From Bremia lactucae (lineage: Eukaryota > Oomycota > Peronosporomycetes > Peronosporales > Peronosporaceae): DNA of 64,000 nucleotides. Shown in pieces: positions 31,194 through 41,808 of the stretch; position 1 is the stretch's first letter; each line of letters starts with the position of its first letter. The notes beneath the pieces were generated by a model. The model searched no databases, had not been told where the DNA came from, and saw only the letters and a program-made list of their open reading frames with translations. Position numbers and translations under genes: made by a program. The stretch covers positions 6,189,546 to 6,253,545 of the forward strand of contig NC_090612.1 of assembly GCF_004359215.1 (NCBI RefSeq), in the 5' to 3' direction.

Positions 31194-31528
31194 CTACGGG
31201 TAATCGAAGCAATATACTGCGTCGAGCGACCCAGAGCATTTGCGACAACCTCCATTTTCATAATCGCCAATTAAATCGCAACAAACGAGATTACTTTTAT
31301 CCAATCAAAACACCTTAAACCTGTCTAGCAAAAACCTGGGGTGGTCTAGACATTTCCAAAAATTATGTAGAAGCTGAGAGCACCTCTTACACCGGAGCGT
31401 TGCCTCGCAACGTTTGGCACTAATTCTAATGGCAAAATCGTAGTTTTGTTTTGTTGAGTGCTACTAAACAGGGTTCGAACTTTGATGATGCGCTTTCGCT
31501 GGTAAACCGACTACAACTTATATTAGTA
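31194..31528. other. Unassigned flank
   Basis: No coding or repeat similarity recognised between the B1 LTR and the MULE. Confidence 0.4.
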
Positions 31529-32126
31529 AAAATTTAGGGGAATGTTATTTCCACCCCACCATTTGGTTATTTCCACTCCATGCAAAATTAAATTACCGTC
31601 GCTGCCAACTTGATTTTGATTAGCCAATCAGAAGCCTTATGTATTGCGCTTCGCATATTTATTTACATGCGCGAAAAAAACAACCAGGGGGTGGAAACAA
31701 CGAATGACGGGTCGAAATGACAGATGATGGGGTGGAAATTGCAAGTTGATGGGATGAATAAAAATGTCTTATTTAAGAGTCACAGATCGGGCACTGTGAC
31801 CTGAATCCCTGCAAATACTGCAAACTCATGAACGAACCGCTGCTTGAAAAATCTCAAATCCAGATTGATCTCGTTGCGTTGATGAGTAATTCACAAAATA
31901 ATTTTGTGGGGGCTAGATCCAGTTGGGCGACCAAGAGTTCGTTGGAGGACAGAATTTCTTGAAGCCACCTCATCAGGACTGCTATTTCTTGTAGCTGGTC
32001 CATTTTGGTTTCCTGATGGCGAGGCCGCACCATGTTGTAACGTTCTCTGACAGCCTATAAAATGGTGGCAACATTTTGTCTACCCTCTTCAGGCATGGCT
32101 GCAGACGCAGCTGCATCTAAGCGCCA

Positions 32127-33600
32127 TTATTGGAGGAAATTCTCAACAGTGAGAGGGCGGCCACTTCTTAGAAGAGCAAGTATTTGATGCTGACAGAGTA
32201 TTCTCATTTTTGAATATAACGAAACTGAACAGGTTATAGTGGCATTGGTAGGATCTTCTGATAACTCATACTGCTCAAAGCATTTTCCAAGTGCATATAT
32301 TGGAATGCGGCGCACCACATGAGCAAAGAAAGGGAGTTTGTGTTTGTGCATGACTCGCATTCGCTCCTGAGATAGCTGAGCATCATGATTTCGAATCCGG
32401 GCGTTAATGGCATGAGCTACGCGAGTTTGTACATCACTCAAGTCGCTTGTGGAAACACTGATGTAGCTCTTTCACATATGATGAAGCCCTTCAGTTTTTG
32501 ATGATGTGACGTTGCCAAAATGCATGCAATGCCGGTGTATGCTGAAATAAATCGATTTTCAATCTTTATGTGGAATCCAGATAGGCCAACATGTTAGGCA
32601 GTGCAATATATGTTGAGTGCATGCTTATCATGAGATTGGTGTACACTGCCCCTGATTTCGGATAGATTTCAGCTGTCCAAATCTTTAAGAATTCATTCCT
32701 GCCATCCTCAGGTCCAAAATACTTACAACAATTTGCTAGAACGTTTATCTGGATATGTCAAACGCATAGAAGATGGGTTGAGGTGGGAAAAGTTGTGTCA
32801 GTGCCTTCTTTAGGGCTAACTCTCGGTCTGTTGTTATTGTCTTTGGCAGCTGGTCGTTGAATAGATCAAACATATGTCCGAGAGCCCAAAGGTAGTCTGC
32901 TTCCCGTTCCTGCTTGATGAAAGCAACAGCAACTGTGTAGGAAGTGTTAAAGCTTGTGACAGCAATGATATGGAGCATCGGCATTTTGAGTCGATTTTTT
33001 ATTGGTGCAGTCCATCACCAAAGCGTAAGGATATATGCGAAGGAGTTCCGCATATTTTGGGCTGGAGTGAGAGATGATTAGCATCATCTTTTTTTATTAA
33101 CCCACTCTTCATAATGCAGAAAATCCAATAGAGCGTCCAGTGGCGTGCGATGCGAAGCTCTTCTGCACGCAACCGCTGGCGCTCGTTGTAGGCTGTCCTT
33201 CATATGGCGCAAAACCAGCCTAAAGTAGTTGTTGTGTCAACATCTTTCGCTCTGCTTGATGGCGTCGGGCAGTCGGATGACCACTCATGTTGTTTAAAGG
33301 TTCATGGTTATGTTCCCTATTAACAGTTCGTAGCTTCCAACTATTATCGCTTTGTATACGCCCTGATAGACGAAACGGGCGATTAGTCAATCGACCCGCA
33401 GAGTTTCGCTGCAACTCAAGTCCCGTTGCTGCCCTTCGCTGGAAGGTACCACCTCGATCGCATTTTCAAAATAATCTTCTTTTTGTCAGGAGGAAGGGTA
33501 GACACAGCATATCCTTCTGCATAAGCGAAATTTGCGAACTGCATCCATCAGGACCATTGTGCTGGGATAGGATGCATTAGGTGGTGGAAGCATTGGAGGA
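32127..33600 (-). pseudogene. MULE transposase, frameshifted
   Basis: Three colinear pieces remain. 33414-33220 has a FAR1/WRKY-GCM1-like DNA-binding block (NRPFRLSGR.., NREHNHEP). 32984-32745 matches the DDE domain (MLHIIAVTSFNTSYTVAVAF, DYLWALGHMFDLF, TTDRELALKKAL). 32441-32127 carries the C-terminal part, including a Cys/His cluster reminiscent of a SWIM finger. Stops and shifts separate them, so the element would depend on a transposase made elsewhere. Confidence 0.8.
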
Positions 33601-33748
33601 GAGCCTGACGAGGATGAAGGTAGAAATTGAGTGTGGTTTAGAGAATGTATTGTGATTGATATTTGAGTGGTTCGACCCGCTTGTTTACAATTCAAAAGGT
33701 AGAATATTGGACAGTAGATCAACTGGATCCATCCCGTTTCACACGATG

Positions 33749-33801
33749 ATATTAATTAACAACCTTTTAGTGTTAATTTCATGTAAGCGACACACCGTTA
33801 C
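33749..33801 (-). repeat. Ty3-A LTR fragment inside the MULE
   Basis: About 50 bp matches the first bases of the Ty3-A LTR (TGTAACGG.GTGT..., AATTAACACTAAAAGGTTG). No other LTR part is present. Confidence 0.65.
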
Positions 33802-33890
33802 AAACTGGATCGATTGGCTAATCAAAGATTAAGTTAGCAGCGACATTATTTTTTTGCATGGTGGGTGGAAATAGCATTCCCCAAAATTTA

Positions 33891-34397
33891 AAGCAATAAG
33901 GCCCAAATGGCACATTAAGATTCGCGGCCAAGCAATAGCATACGCGATTCTTTTTTGCGAGCGCTCTAACGCCGCGCGAATATTGTTCGATCTCTTAAAA
34001 CCATTGACCAGCTCCTCAAAGGCGACGAGACTATTGCTGAACGCAGCAAGAGATCGTAAGAATATCTAGTCATCCTCGCCATGAAATAATTTGGCACTTG
34101 CTTTTGACGTACTTTTTACCTATACAGCATGGACGCATTTGTTCTGGCTTCATCTTGTGATGGCAACAGATCGAAAATAAATGTCATCAGACCAAACAAT
34201 TCTCGTCAATTAGCAGCGACCGTGGAAGAACTATCACGTTTTTTTGTAATCTCAACACCTGAAAAACATTGTGTCGCTTTGACACCTTACGGTTGGCGTG
34301 GGAAGATGGCCTGCTTCATCTCCAAGCTGATGCGATAAGAAGGATAAATTACTTAAAGTCACAATCAAAACTATTTGCATATGGTGTTTATGCTGTT
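33891..34397. other. Intergenic stretch beside METTL13
   Basis: No repeat or recognisable gene. A 69-codon plus frame at 34129-34338 has no features that argue for a real protein. METTL13 terminator signals probably lie here. Confidence 0.4.
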
Positions 34398-36698
34398 TTA
34401 TTTGATAATTTGAATTTCACGAATAAGCTCAAGTAGCTCGTCGTCAACATATCGCGGCATATTTTGAACTTTACCACGCTGCTGTCCCTGATTTCGCAGT
34501 TGCTGCAACATCAATTTAGCGTCGCTCTCGTTCTTGTTCAACATACAAACGCCGACGACACTATTCACATCTTGCAAACTAGGCTTCAATGTCAGCACAC
34601 CACCCGAGCCTGAAAACTGCTGTAGTCGCGCAACAATGTCCTTATACAAACCGCTGTCACGGCAGGAAATATTTATTAGCAGCACGCCACGGGGAGCAAG
34701 TAGACTGTGCACGCAAGTCAGGAATGTATTCTCAACGAAGCTTGCAGGCGGGCAGCTCATGCCAACATCGCGCTGTTTGGCATCCACATCTACTATGATG
34801 GAATGAAATGTTTGCTTCTCTAACGCCATAGACTGCTCAGCTACATAATCAAGAGCATCGGCAATTACCACGCGCATGCGGTCGTCTTGTTTGAATCCGA
34901 AATATTGCTCAGCCACCACAACGATCGTCGGATCTAACTCACACGCCGTTACATCAATACCCGGTACATTATCGTGCAGGTACTGTGCCAAGCAGCCGCC
35001 ACCGAGACCAAGCACCAAAGTGCGATGAGGTGAATCAGGTGGCAATCTCGAAGCTAGTGCCATTGCGTGAAGCGATGCAACCATTCCTTTATGGTAATCG
35101 AAGGACAGGTATGATGTGTCCACGCCAGCCTGTCTCGCCTGATTTTTTTTCTTTTTCTTTTGATTTTTCTTTTTGTTTTTTTTCTTCTTTTTCAAAATAG
35201 CTGCAGCCTCCTCGGAAGTCATGCCGAATGTATTCACAGGTGCAGAAGTCTCAGCCAGTTTCGAATGCTCAGGAGATGTCGAGACAGCGCTGTCACGAGT
35301 TAGCAACTTGACCTCACTCTGTATAACATTCGTATTACTAAGAAATACCAGTCGACGAGTTGTCTCGCCGTGTGTCTGCACCTCCTCCACGAAAAAGTTG
35401 CCACTGAGCGGCGACGTACCCTGGTGTACAATGTTCCGCGAGCCAAGACCTTCTTCTACAGTCAGGTACGGGATATTTTCATCAGGGCCCAATGTATCAG
35501 GAGCTAATTCCATTACCTTAACATTCAACTCTTCTTGCACCTTAGTTAAGCTTTCAAAGCTATGACCGCCACGGCCAAGGGTGACAATAATTAAACGGCT
35601 AAAACCAGCTCTTGCAGCAAGCTCTTTCGCTCCCTCTTCAGTAGAGAACATCCACTCATGCTCGCGACCCTGTGGAACAAGAAAAACGGCACAGCTTCCA
35701 TGTGGTCCGCGCATGTGGGTGTCTACTAAACGCAGTGTAAACCGAGGATTTGCTTGGCCTCTCACTTCGCCAACTTGGCCCGAACTCTTGGCCGCGTATT
35801 TCTCATCGTTGGCAATGAGCTCGATGATTTCTTGTCGACCACTTTTCAATTGACGTAAAGCTGCCTGCGTCATTGCAAACCACTGCGTTGCCTCGACTTC
35901 GCGCGTCAGCCACTGAAGGCGAGCTTCACCCACGTCAATGGAAAACTGCTTTGCGTTATATTGTACCATCGTGGCTGCCTTGTCGTGCAACTTTGAACAC
36001 TTGAGAGCTGCTACAAGAAAAGGGGCGAAGAGTTTGCGACTATCTCGTGGTAGCTCCTGAACGCCCACGCCCCAGTATGTGGGCTTTGTCTCTACAAAAT
36101 CTTTTAATATGAAAAACTCAAGCAGATGTCGCAAAATAAAGTCTTGAGCCATAGTTATGCAACAGTAGCGGCCACTAGTCGCCAGTAGACGTCGCACTTC
36201 GCGAAACATCTTGATAGCGTCCAGCTTTATCTCAGGAGTGTCTTCGGCCATTAAAGCATCCAGCGCTCCTTTGTCCATAATTAAATCAAAGCTGGCATCT
36301 TCAAGGGCGTCCATTTGGGTCATGTCCATCACTTGCCACTTCAGTGCCGGGTGCTTGCTTTGCATTTCATTAATTACGCGCGCACTGAAGTCCACGCTCA
36401 GAAGACACGAAAATCCGTCATTCACCAAATCTGCGCTTAGTGCTGAGTTACCACAACCAATGACCAGCACGCGCACATTAGCCTTAAGGCGGCGTAGCAG
36501 CGATGTCGGCGCGTCATCGGTAAGACCTAGAAGTGCGTGTAAACAGGGCCGAAGCGTGGTATAGTCACCGTACCATTCGAAGGCTTTTTTGTCACGCTTT
36601 TTAAAAAAACGGTCCCAGTACTCTTGCTTGCGGAAATCCTCCGCTTTTAGCGGAAGCAATTCGTGGCCTTCCCTAATTGCCATTTTGCGTGTGAACAT
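34398..36698 (-). CDS. METTL13: METTL13-type eEF1A methyltransferase
   Basis: A single-exon protein of 766 residues with two methyltransferase domains. The N-terminal domain has EYWDRFFKKRDKKAFEWYG (26-44), the SAM motif VLVIGCGNSALS (77-88), SVDFS (101-105) and FDLIMDKGALDALM (137-150), the hallmark order of METTL13. In animals this domain methylates eEF1A at a lysine and the other domain its N-terminus. The C-terminal spermidine-synthase-like domain has LVLGLGGGCLAQYL (561-574) and ELDP (587-590). A lysine run at 503-518 links the halves and makes the protein longer than the human one (about 700). The start at 36698 is followed by a second Met at residue 6. It is transcribed divergently from eRF3, another translation factor gene. 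Expected in the cytosol. Confidence 0.9.
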   Translation of the reverse strand: MFTRKMAIREGHELLPLKAEDFRKQEYWDRFFKKRDKKAFEWYGDYTTLRPCLHALLGLTDDAPTSLLRRLKANVRVLVIGCGNSALSADLVNDGFSCLLSVDFSARVINEMQSKHPALKWQVMDMTQMDALEDASFDLIMDKGALDALMAEDTPEIKLDAIKMFREVRRLLATSGRYCCITMAQDFILRHLLEFFILKDFVETKPTYWGVGVQELPRDSRKLFAPFLVAALKCSKLHDKAATMVQYNAKQFSIDVGEARLQWLTREVEATQWFAMTQAALRQLKSGRQEIIELIANDEKYAAKSSGQVGEVRGQANPRFTLRLVDTHMRGPHGSCAVFLVPQGREHEWMFSTEEGAKELAARAGFSRLIIVTLGRGGHSFESLTKVQEELNVKVMELAPDTLGPDENIPYLTVEEGLGSRNIVHQGTSPLSGNFFVEEVQTHGETTRRLVFLSNTNVIQSEVKLLTRDSAVSTSPEHSKLAETSAPVNTFGMTSEEAAAILKKKKKNKKKNQKKKKKNQARQAGVDTSYLSFDYHKGMVASLHAMALASRLPPDSPHRTLVLGLGGGCLAQYLHDNVPGIDVTACELDPTIVVVAEQYFGFKQDDRMRVVIADALDYVAEQSMALEKQTFHSIIVDVDAKQRDVGMSCPPASFVENTFLTCVHSLLAPRGVLLINISCRDSGLYKDIVARLQQFSGSGGVLTLKPSLQDVNSVVGVCMLNKNESDAKLMLQQLRNQGQQRGKVQNMPRYVDDELLELIREIQIIK

Positions 36699-36804
36699 GA
36701 AATAGGAGATTAAATCCTATTTCATGGCTTACACTTAAAATACCCACCGCGTCAAGAAGTAACATATCTGAAGTAACGATTTTAAAAACATCATTCGAAC
36801 GAGC
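36699..36804. promoter_or_regulatory. Shared METTL13-eRF3 promoter region
   Basis: Only about 106 bp separates the METTL13 start codon from the proposed eRF3 start codon, so both genes must use overlapping promoter DNA. No TATA box or clear initiator was identified. Confidence 0.55.
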
Positions 36805-38608
36805 ATGGACGGCTCCAATCTCCGTACGTGGCGGCAGCTTTTCTTCTTGCCATTCGTAAATTGGTCGCTCTTTTGGATTGCGCAACTAAACTAGCTGCTT
36901 TTGATCTGTATGATACTCTTTGCCAGCTAAGAAACCGCTACAGGCGACAGCAAAAACATTTTCGTTCAATCCTGGCGCCACCACCTGGACGCCACCCGCG
37001 GCCTTCGCGTCGCCACCTCCAGCACCGGCTGTCCCACGTACATTTGATGTGGCAATGCCTGCTCCTAAGAAAGGTGTTACTACTGTACTAGGAGCCACGT
37101 CCGAACCCTCCGAAATTCCCCCTTCTAGCCCCGTATCTCGATTAGAGGAGAAGATGCAGGAAGTAAATGTAAATGAGGAGGAAATTGAGAAAGCAAGGAC
37201 CGAGACCCTTGAAAATGATCAACCTAAAAAGGATGATCATGATATGGAGGAGCGCGGAGAGGCAGCCGACGAGAATGACCATTTCGACGAGGAAGAAGAG
37301 GTTGGTGACGAGGACCCGCGCGAGCATCTGAATGTCGTCCTTATTGGCCACGTTGATGCCGGAAAGTCTACACTCTCGGGTAACCTGCTGTACCTCATGG
37401 ATATGGTGGACAAACGCACGATTGAGCGCTATGAGCGTGAAGCCAAGCAGCGCCACCGCGAAAGTTGGTTTTTAGCATTTATTATGGACACAGGTGAAGA
37501 AGAGCGAGCCAAGGGCAAAACTGTTGAGGTTGGACGCGCGCATTTTGAAACTGAAACGCGTCGTTTTACCATTCTTGATGCTCCCGGGCACAAAAGTTAC
37601 GTTCCAAATATGATCCAGGGTGCTTCGCAGGCTGATGTCGGTATCCTCGTGATTTCTGCCCGTAAGGGTGAGTTTGAAACGGGTTTCGAGCGTGGAGGAC
37701 AGACACGTGAACATGCTGTTCTGGCCAAAACTTTAGGAATCAACAAGCTCATTGTTGCAATCAACAAGATGGACGAGTGCAACTGGAGCTTTGACCGCTT
37801 CGAAGAGTGCGCTACTAAACTACGGCCGTATCTTCGAATGTGTGGTTTTGCTGTTAAGCGAGATGTTTCCTTCATCCCCGTGTCTGGCCTACACGGTGAC
37901 AATGTGAAGGTTCGCGTCGATAAGTCTAAAGCTCCGTGGTACGAGGGTGAGTCGCTCATCGACCATATGGACACTATGCACGTAACAAATCGTAATCCGG
38001 ATGGCCCGTTACGTGTGCCCGTTCTGGACCGCTATGGAGAACGCGGCACTGTCGCTTTGGGTAAGGTAGAATCGGGAATCCTTAAGACTGGCCAAAAAGT
38101 TCTGCTGATGCCCACCAACGCCACATCTGTTGTGCATCAAGTATATATAAATGACCAGCCAGTCCGGACGGCTAAGCCTGGCGAGAACGTGACGATTCGC
38201 TTGTCATGCAGCCTGGATGAAATCCAGAAGGGTTTTGTTATTTGTGGCATAAAGGATGATTGTCCTCCTCGCGCCATTCACGCATTCGCTGCTCAGATTG
38301 CGCTGGTCGATACACTGGAACACCGCCCACTGCTGACTGCAGGTTATCAGTGCATCCTCCATATTCACACTGTGTCCCAGGAATGCGTGGTTGCCAAATT
38401 GCTGCGTCCGATTGACCCGAAGACTGGAAAGCCGGTGAAGAAGCACGTGACATTTATCAAGCAGGGTCAGTCGGTAATTTGCCGTATTGAAGTGGAGCAA
38501 AGCATCACGATCGATACATTTGAGAACATGCCACAGCTTGGTCGTCTTACCCTTCGTGACGAGGGGAAGACGATTGCGATAGGCAAGGTAATGGCTCTTG
38601 AAAAGTAA
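36805..38608 (+). CDS. SUP35: Translation release factor eRF3
   Basis: The GTPase partner of eRF1 that promotes stop-codon termination. The main exon carries G1 GHVDAGKST, switch KGKTVEVGRAHFETE, G3 DAPGH, G4 NKMD, and the eRF3 ending LRDEGKTIAIGKV. KTVEVGRA separates it from HBS1 and eEF1A. The long frame has no ATG before the conserved N-terminus, and a TGA lies at 36911. I therefore infer exon 1 at 36805-36823, a 103-nt intron with GTACGT donor, ACTAAAC branch-like site and TTTGCCAG acceptor, and exon 2 at 36927-38608, giving about 566 residues. The N-domain is short (about 135 residues), acidic late, without Q/N repeats, and holds a PAM2-like FNPGATTWTPP. Other exon 1 choices are possible; the rest is secure. 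Confidence 0.9.
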
Positions 38609-38784
38609 AGCGACACAAAAATTGTCTTTTCATGCTTACGACAGTAGCATGGGAGCCTGCTGAAATGCATTGAGCAGTAATTACTCTTCGTAATGCTCTG
38701 ATTTCACTCACAGTGTGAGCAATAAAAACACATTAAAAGCTTTGCCTTAGATATCAAGAATACCGTGTCGTTATTAAAGTCATT

Positions 38785-39908
38785 TCAGCTTATAGACGCA
38801 GCAGCGACCGCATTGGACATTTGATTGCGCGTGATTGCAAAGATGGCAACCAGTGAGGCTAGCTGCAATTCTTCTGTCGTGCCATTTGCCAGGCGGTGCT
38901 CGAGTTTGGCCAGCTCATCGTATAGATACATACGGCATCGTGGCGGTAGCTCCAATTCCATGGTGTAACGATACACGTCTTGCAATATATCGCTAGTCGC
39001 GTAACCTTTGATTTTCTGCACCTCGAGACACTTGCGCACAGCTGTCGGGAAGCTTTCGTTAAATAGCCACTGAGTAATCAACTCAATATCTTTAGGCAGG
39101 GGGTTGCCCGTGCACATATACACGTTGGTCTCGTTGACAATTTCGTGAGCCATGGAGGTAGCCTGCAAAATGTTAAGAATGCGGCGCATGTCACCCTGGC
39201 CCAGACGCAAAATGGCCTTGAAGCCATCTTCAGTCATATTTAATCTATCAGATCGCATAAGAGCAGCTTACATTATCAAAATACGCAGCTATCAACTGCA
39301 TGCACGTACTTTTCTAGTTGAACAATGTGCTTGACGCGGTCGCTGACTTGACTGTCATTTAAGGGGGCAAAGCGAAATCGTGTGCATCGCGACTGCAATG
39401 CCGGAATTATCTTGCTCACGTAGTTGCAGATTAGGCAAAAACGTGCATTTTTTGTGTACTTTTCAATGACGCGGCGAAGTGAGAATTGCGCATCATTAGT
39501 CATGGAGTCGGCCTCATCCAAGATAACGAGCTTAACACCTTGACTAAAAAGTTTTTTAGTGCCAGCGAACTCTTTGATTTGGTTGCGTACCACGTCAATA
39601 CCACGGTCGTCTGATGCATTTAGCTCCAGCACCATAGAGCTATAATTCTTTCCATACATTTTTCTTGCCGCTGCAATGATCATGGACGTCTTGCCCGTCC
39701 CTGGAGGTCCATAAAAAAGCAGGTGTGGCAGCTTCTGTGCGTCAATCAGGCGATTAAGTGTCGATATAATCGCCTGATGTGCGATAAGGTCGCTAAGAGA
39801 CGATGGGCGGTATTTTTCGACCCACGGCCACGACTCAGTTGAGCGATTGCGGCTCGAGATTCCCTCAAACATGGGATCCTCCATCGTCTTCATCTCTACG
39901 TCCGCCAT
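38785..39908 (-). CDS. RFC5: Replication factor C subunit 5 (yeast Rfc3)
   Basis: One of the small subunits of the clamp loader that places PCNA on DNA. Exon 1 is 39908-39310, intron 39309-39245 (GTACGT..TAG), exon 2 39244-38785. The splice joins VQLEK to LNMTEDG in frame, giving 352 residues, close to human RFC5 (340) and yeast Rfc3 (340). WVEKYRP (29-35), Walker A GPPGTGKT (67-74), Walker B DEAD (131-134) and the SRC arginine-finger motif in LQSRCTRFRF (171-180) are all present. The C-terminal collar helices follow. ASDDRGIDVVR and LICNYVSKIIPALQSRC favour RFC5 over RFC2 and RFC4. It is convergent with eRF3 across 176 bp. Confidence 0.92.
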
Positions 39909-40054
39909 TGGAAGAGCTGATATTAAAATTTTCTTTTCTGAGGATGATAATCAACATTTTAATTTGAACCTGGTTTTTGTTTATCTAAGCCGAATTTACG
40001 GAATCGTTTCGGTGAATTGACCTAGAGTTCTTACCTAATGGTCAATGCTTTGGC

Positions 40055-40964
40055 TTACGCTTCGTTCAAAGTAACTTTAGTAGCTTCTGTGGCGTCCTCA
40101 ATTACCTTCGGCTCTTTCTCTTTCGAGTCTTCTGAAGCTGCCATCTTGGCTTGTTGCAGCGCTCCGGTCACGTACTCCAACGAGCTATTAACGAGCACAA
40201 CACCCTTGTTCACAAGATCCGTGCCAATGCCACCGGTCACCTTCTCGTCCACTTTCATAGCGGTAGCCGACATACCCAGTGCACGGTCCAGGTCCGAGAC
40301 CTTTTCAGCCACGGCGCCCATGACCCCTGAGACCGTGCTAACGACACCAAAACGGCAGTCCAGCTCCTCCGCCTTACCTACGACGCCACCAGCGACGACA
40401 TAAGCGTCATAACCTGCAGTAAACAGCGTCTCCTTAAGTTGCTCAAAGCTCGAGTTGCTTATTTCACGCGTGGCCACAACAATGTGCTCGATAGACGTGG
40501 ACACGGAAGTAGTGGCCGAGGAGACGCCACCCTTGACCGAGTTCATGGAATTTAAGATGCTAGTACGAAAATTATCGTCATAGCTTCGGCCACGCTCCTT
40601 GAGGCTATCGAGCGCTGCTTGCACCTTGCAGAATGAAGCCTTGACTACGTCCACGACCGGCGCAGATGTGGACTTGGAGTTTTCTTTAAGCGACTCACCA
40701 AGTTCCTTAAGCTCGTCCACAGACTTATGTGTGCGATCAATAGCCACCCGCAGGTAGGAACTAGCTGTCTCTGAGACATTATAGTGCGCGTCGTATTCAG
40801 CCAGCTTGGCCTTGAGCTGCGAATGCAAATGATGATTAGGATGAATACCATTTGAATGACGATAAAGGCAAGGCTACCGATTCTAAATACGTCTTGGTCT
40901 CCTCCGTGCCTTTCTGAATCCGTTCCTGCAACTTTTCAATTTCTTGGTGGTCGCTAGATTCCAT
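40055..40964 (-). CDS. Unrecognised helical protein
   Basis: Exon 1 is 40964-40878 (MESSDHQEIEKLQERIQKG), followed by a 61-nt phase-0 intron (GTAGCC..GCAG, with CCTAATC branch-like site), and exon 2 is 40816-40055, giving 282 residues. The splice is my inference; without it the main frame would start at an unsupported internal codon. The N-terminal half is charged and helical. The C-terminal half alternates Gly/Ala/Val-rich segments (GYDAYVVAGGVVGKAEEL, VVSTVSGVMGAVAEKVSDL) that could form amphipathic helices, of the kind seen in LEA- or perilipin-like proteins. No signal peptide or clear membrane segment. I do not assign a function. Tandem with RFC5, whose start is 147 bp downstream. Confidence 0.7.
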
Positions 40965-41808
40965 GTTTGCGTCGCAACTGCAATCTGGAAGTACTATCTA
41001 ATGTCGCAAAACTGAGACAATAAATTTCGTAATACTGAATCAGTTTGTGATTTGTTTATTATCCGGCATTTAATACTTTTTATCATGGTAACGCCTTGTC
41101 CGCCTAAGTGCGAGGCCATTACCTACAAGCCATAACAAATATCTTACAATTTAAATCGGGATCCGCTCCCCAGTTTTCGCTAACCAGCCCCCCCCAATGC
41201 AGAACCCTAAGTTTCTAGTGGATTACCCCTAGGCTATATTTACGAGCTTTGATTGGCTGGAGCGAATACCCCTGGATTTGAATTCATGACAGAACGATCG
41301 CGATGGGAAAGCTTGCACTTCATACCATTACATATTACCGCACCATACCCTTTCAATTTTCTAACACAAATGTACGCGCCCTTCAGGATCAACGCAGCGC
41401 AATCCGTCGCAATTTGAGGTAGTTGGGGCTTCCCTTCGACCTCGAAGACGTTGTGGAAAATGTGGTCAAACGGGACATAACAAAAGAGGGGGCACTGAAT
41501 CTGCTTTTTATACCAATGTCAATGCCAATCCAGCTTCCACGGCCGATCCAGCTTCCACGGCCGATCTAGCTTCCATGGCCGATCCAGATCATCCATAGCT
41601 GATCAACTTTGATGCTCTGGGTACTATAGATGATTGGAAACACTTTTCTTTTCCTCCTGCTACTGATTTGATTACTCATTCAAGTCTTAGTACTGTATAA
41701 CTGCTCCAAAACGATGTTTTTATAGCTTCTTCAAAACAATGTTTCCTCTGTTGTGACCGTCGTTAAAATTTAGCTTCCATACGTTAAGTTTGCAAGCTTC
41801 TGCTGTTT
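40965..41808. other. Intergenic stretch with short tandem repeat
   Basis: No gene recognised. About three and a half copies of an 18-bp unit (GCTTCCACGGCCGATCCA) lie at about 41529-41590. In one frame they read as PASTAD-type repeats followed by an open piece (INFDALGTIDDWKHFSF), so a dead gene end is possible. Confidence 0.4.

Larger units (their letters stand above)
31537..33882 (-). mobile_element. MULE-type DNA transposon
   Basis: Terminal inverted repeats of roughly 90 bp begin GGGGAATGTTATTTCCACCC at 31537 and, inverted, GGGGAATGCTATTTCCACCC at 33882. They continue through TGCAAAA and GATTAGCCAATC. AAAATTTA stands directly outside both ends (31529-31536 and 33883-33890), an 8-bp target duplication close to the 9 bp usual for MULEs. 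A decayed transposase lies inside on the minus strand. A piece of Ty3-A LTR sits inside the right end. Confidence 0.85.

Noticed and set aside
34129..34338. 69-codon plus frame between the MULE and METTL13
   Set aside because: Short, no signal peptide, no recognised motif, and too close to the METTL13 3' end to argue for a gene.
35173..35565. Plus frames opposite METTL13
   Set aside because: Low-complexity shadow of the lysine-rich linker (runs of Phe) and of the conserved methyltransferase frame.
37142..37456. Minus frames opposite eRF3
   Set aside because: Shadows of a strongly conserved GTPase frame; composition follows the sense codons.
41529..41590. 18-bp tandem repeat as a possible CRISPR or satellite
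   Set aside because: Only about three direct copies without spacers; a simple tandem duplication in eukaryotic DNA.
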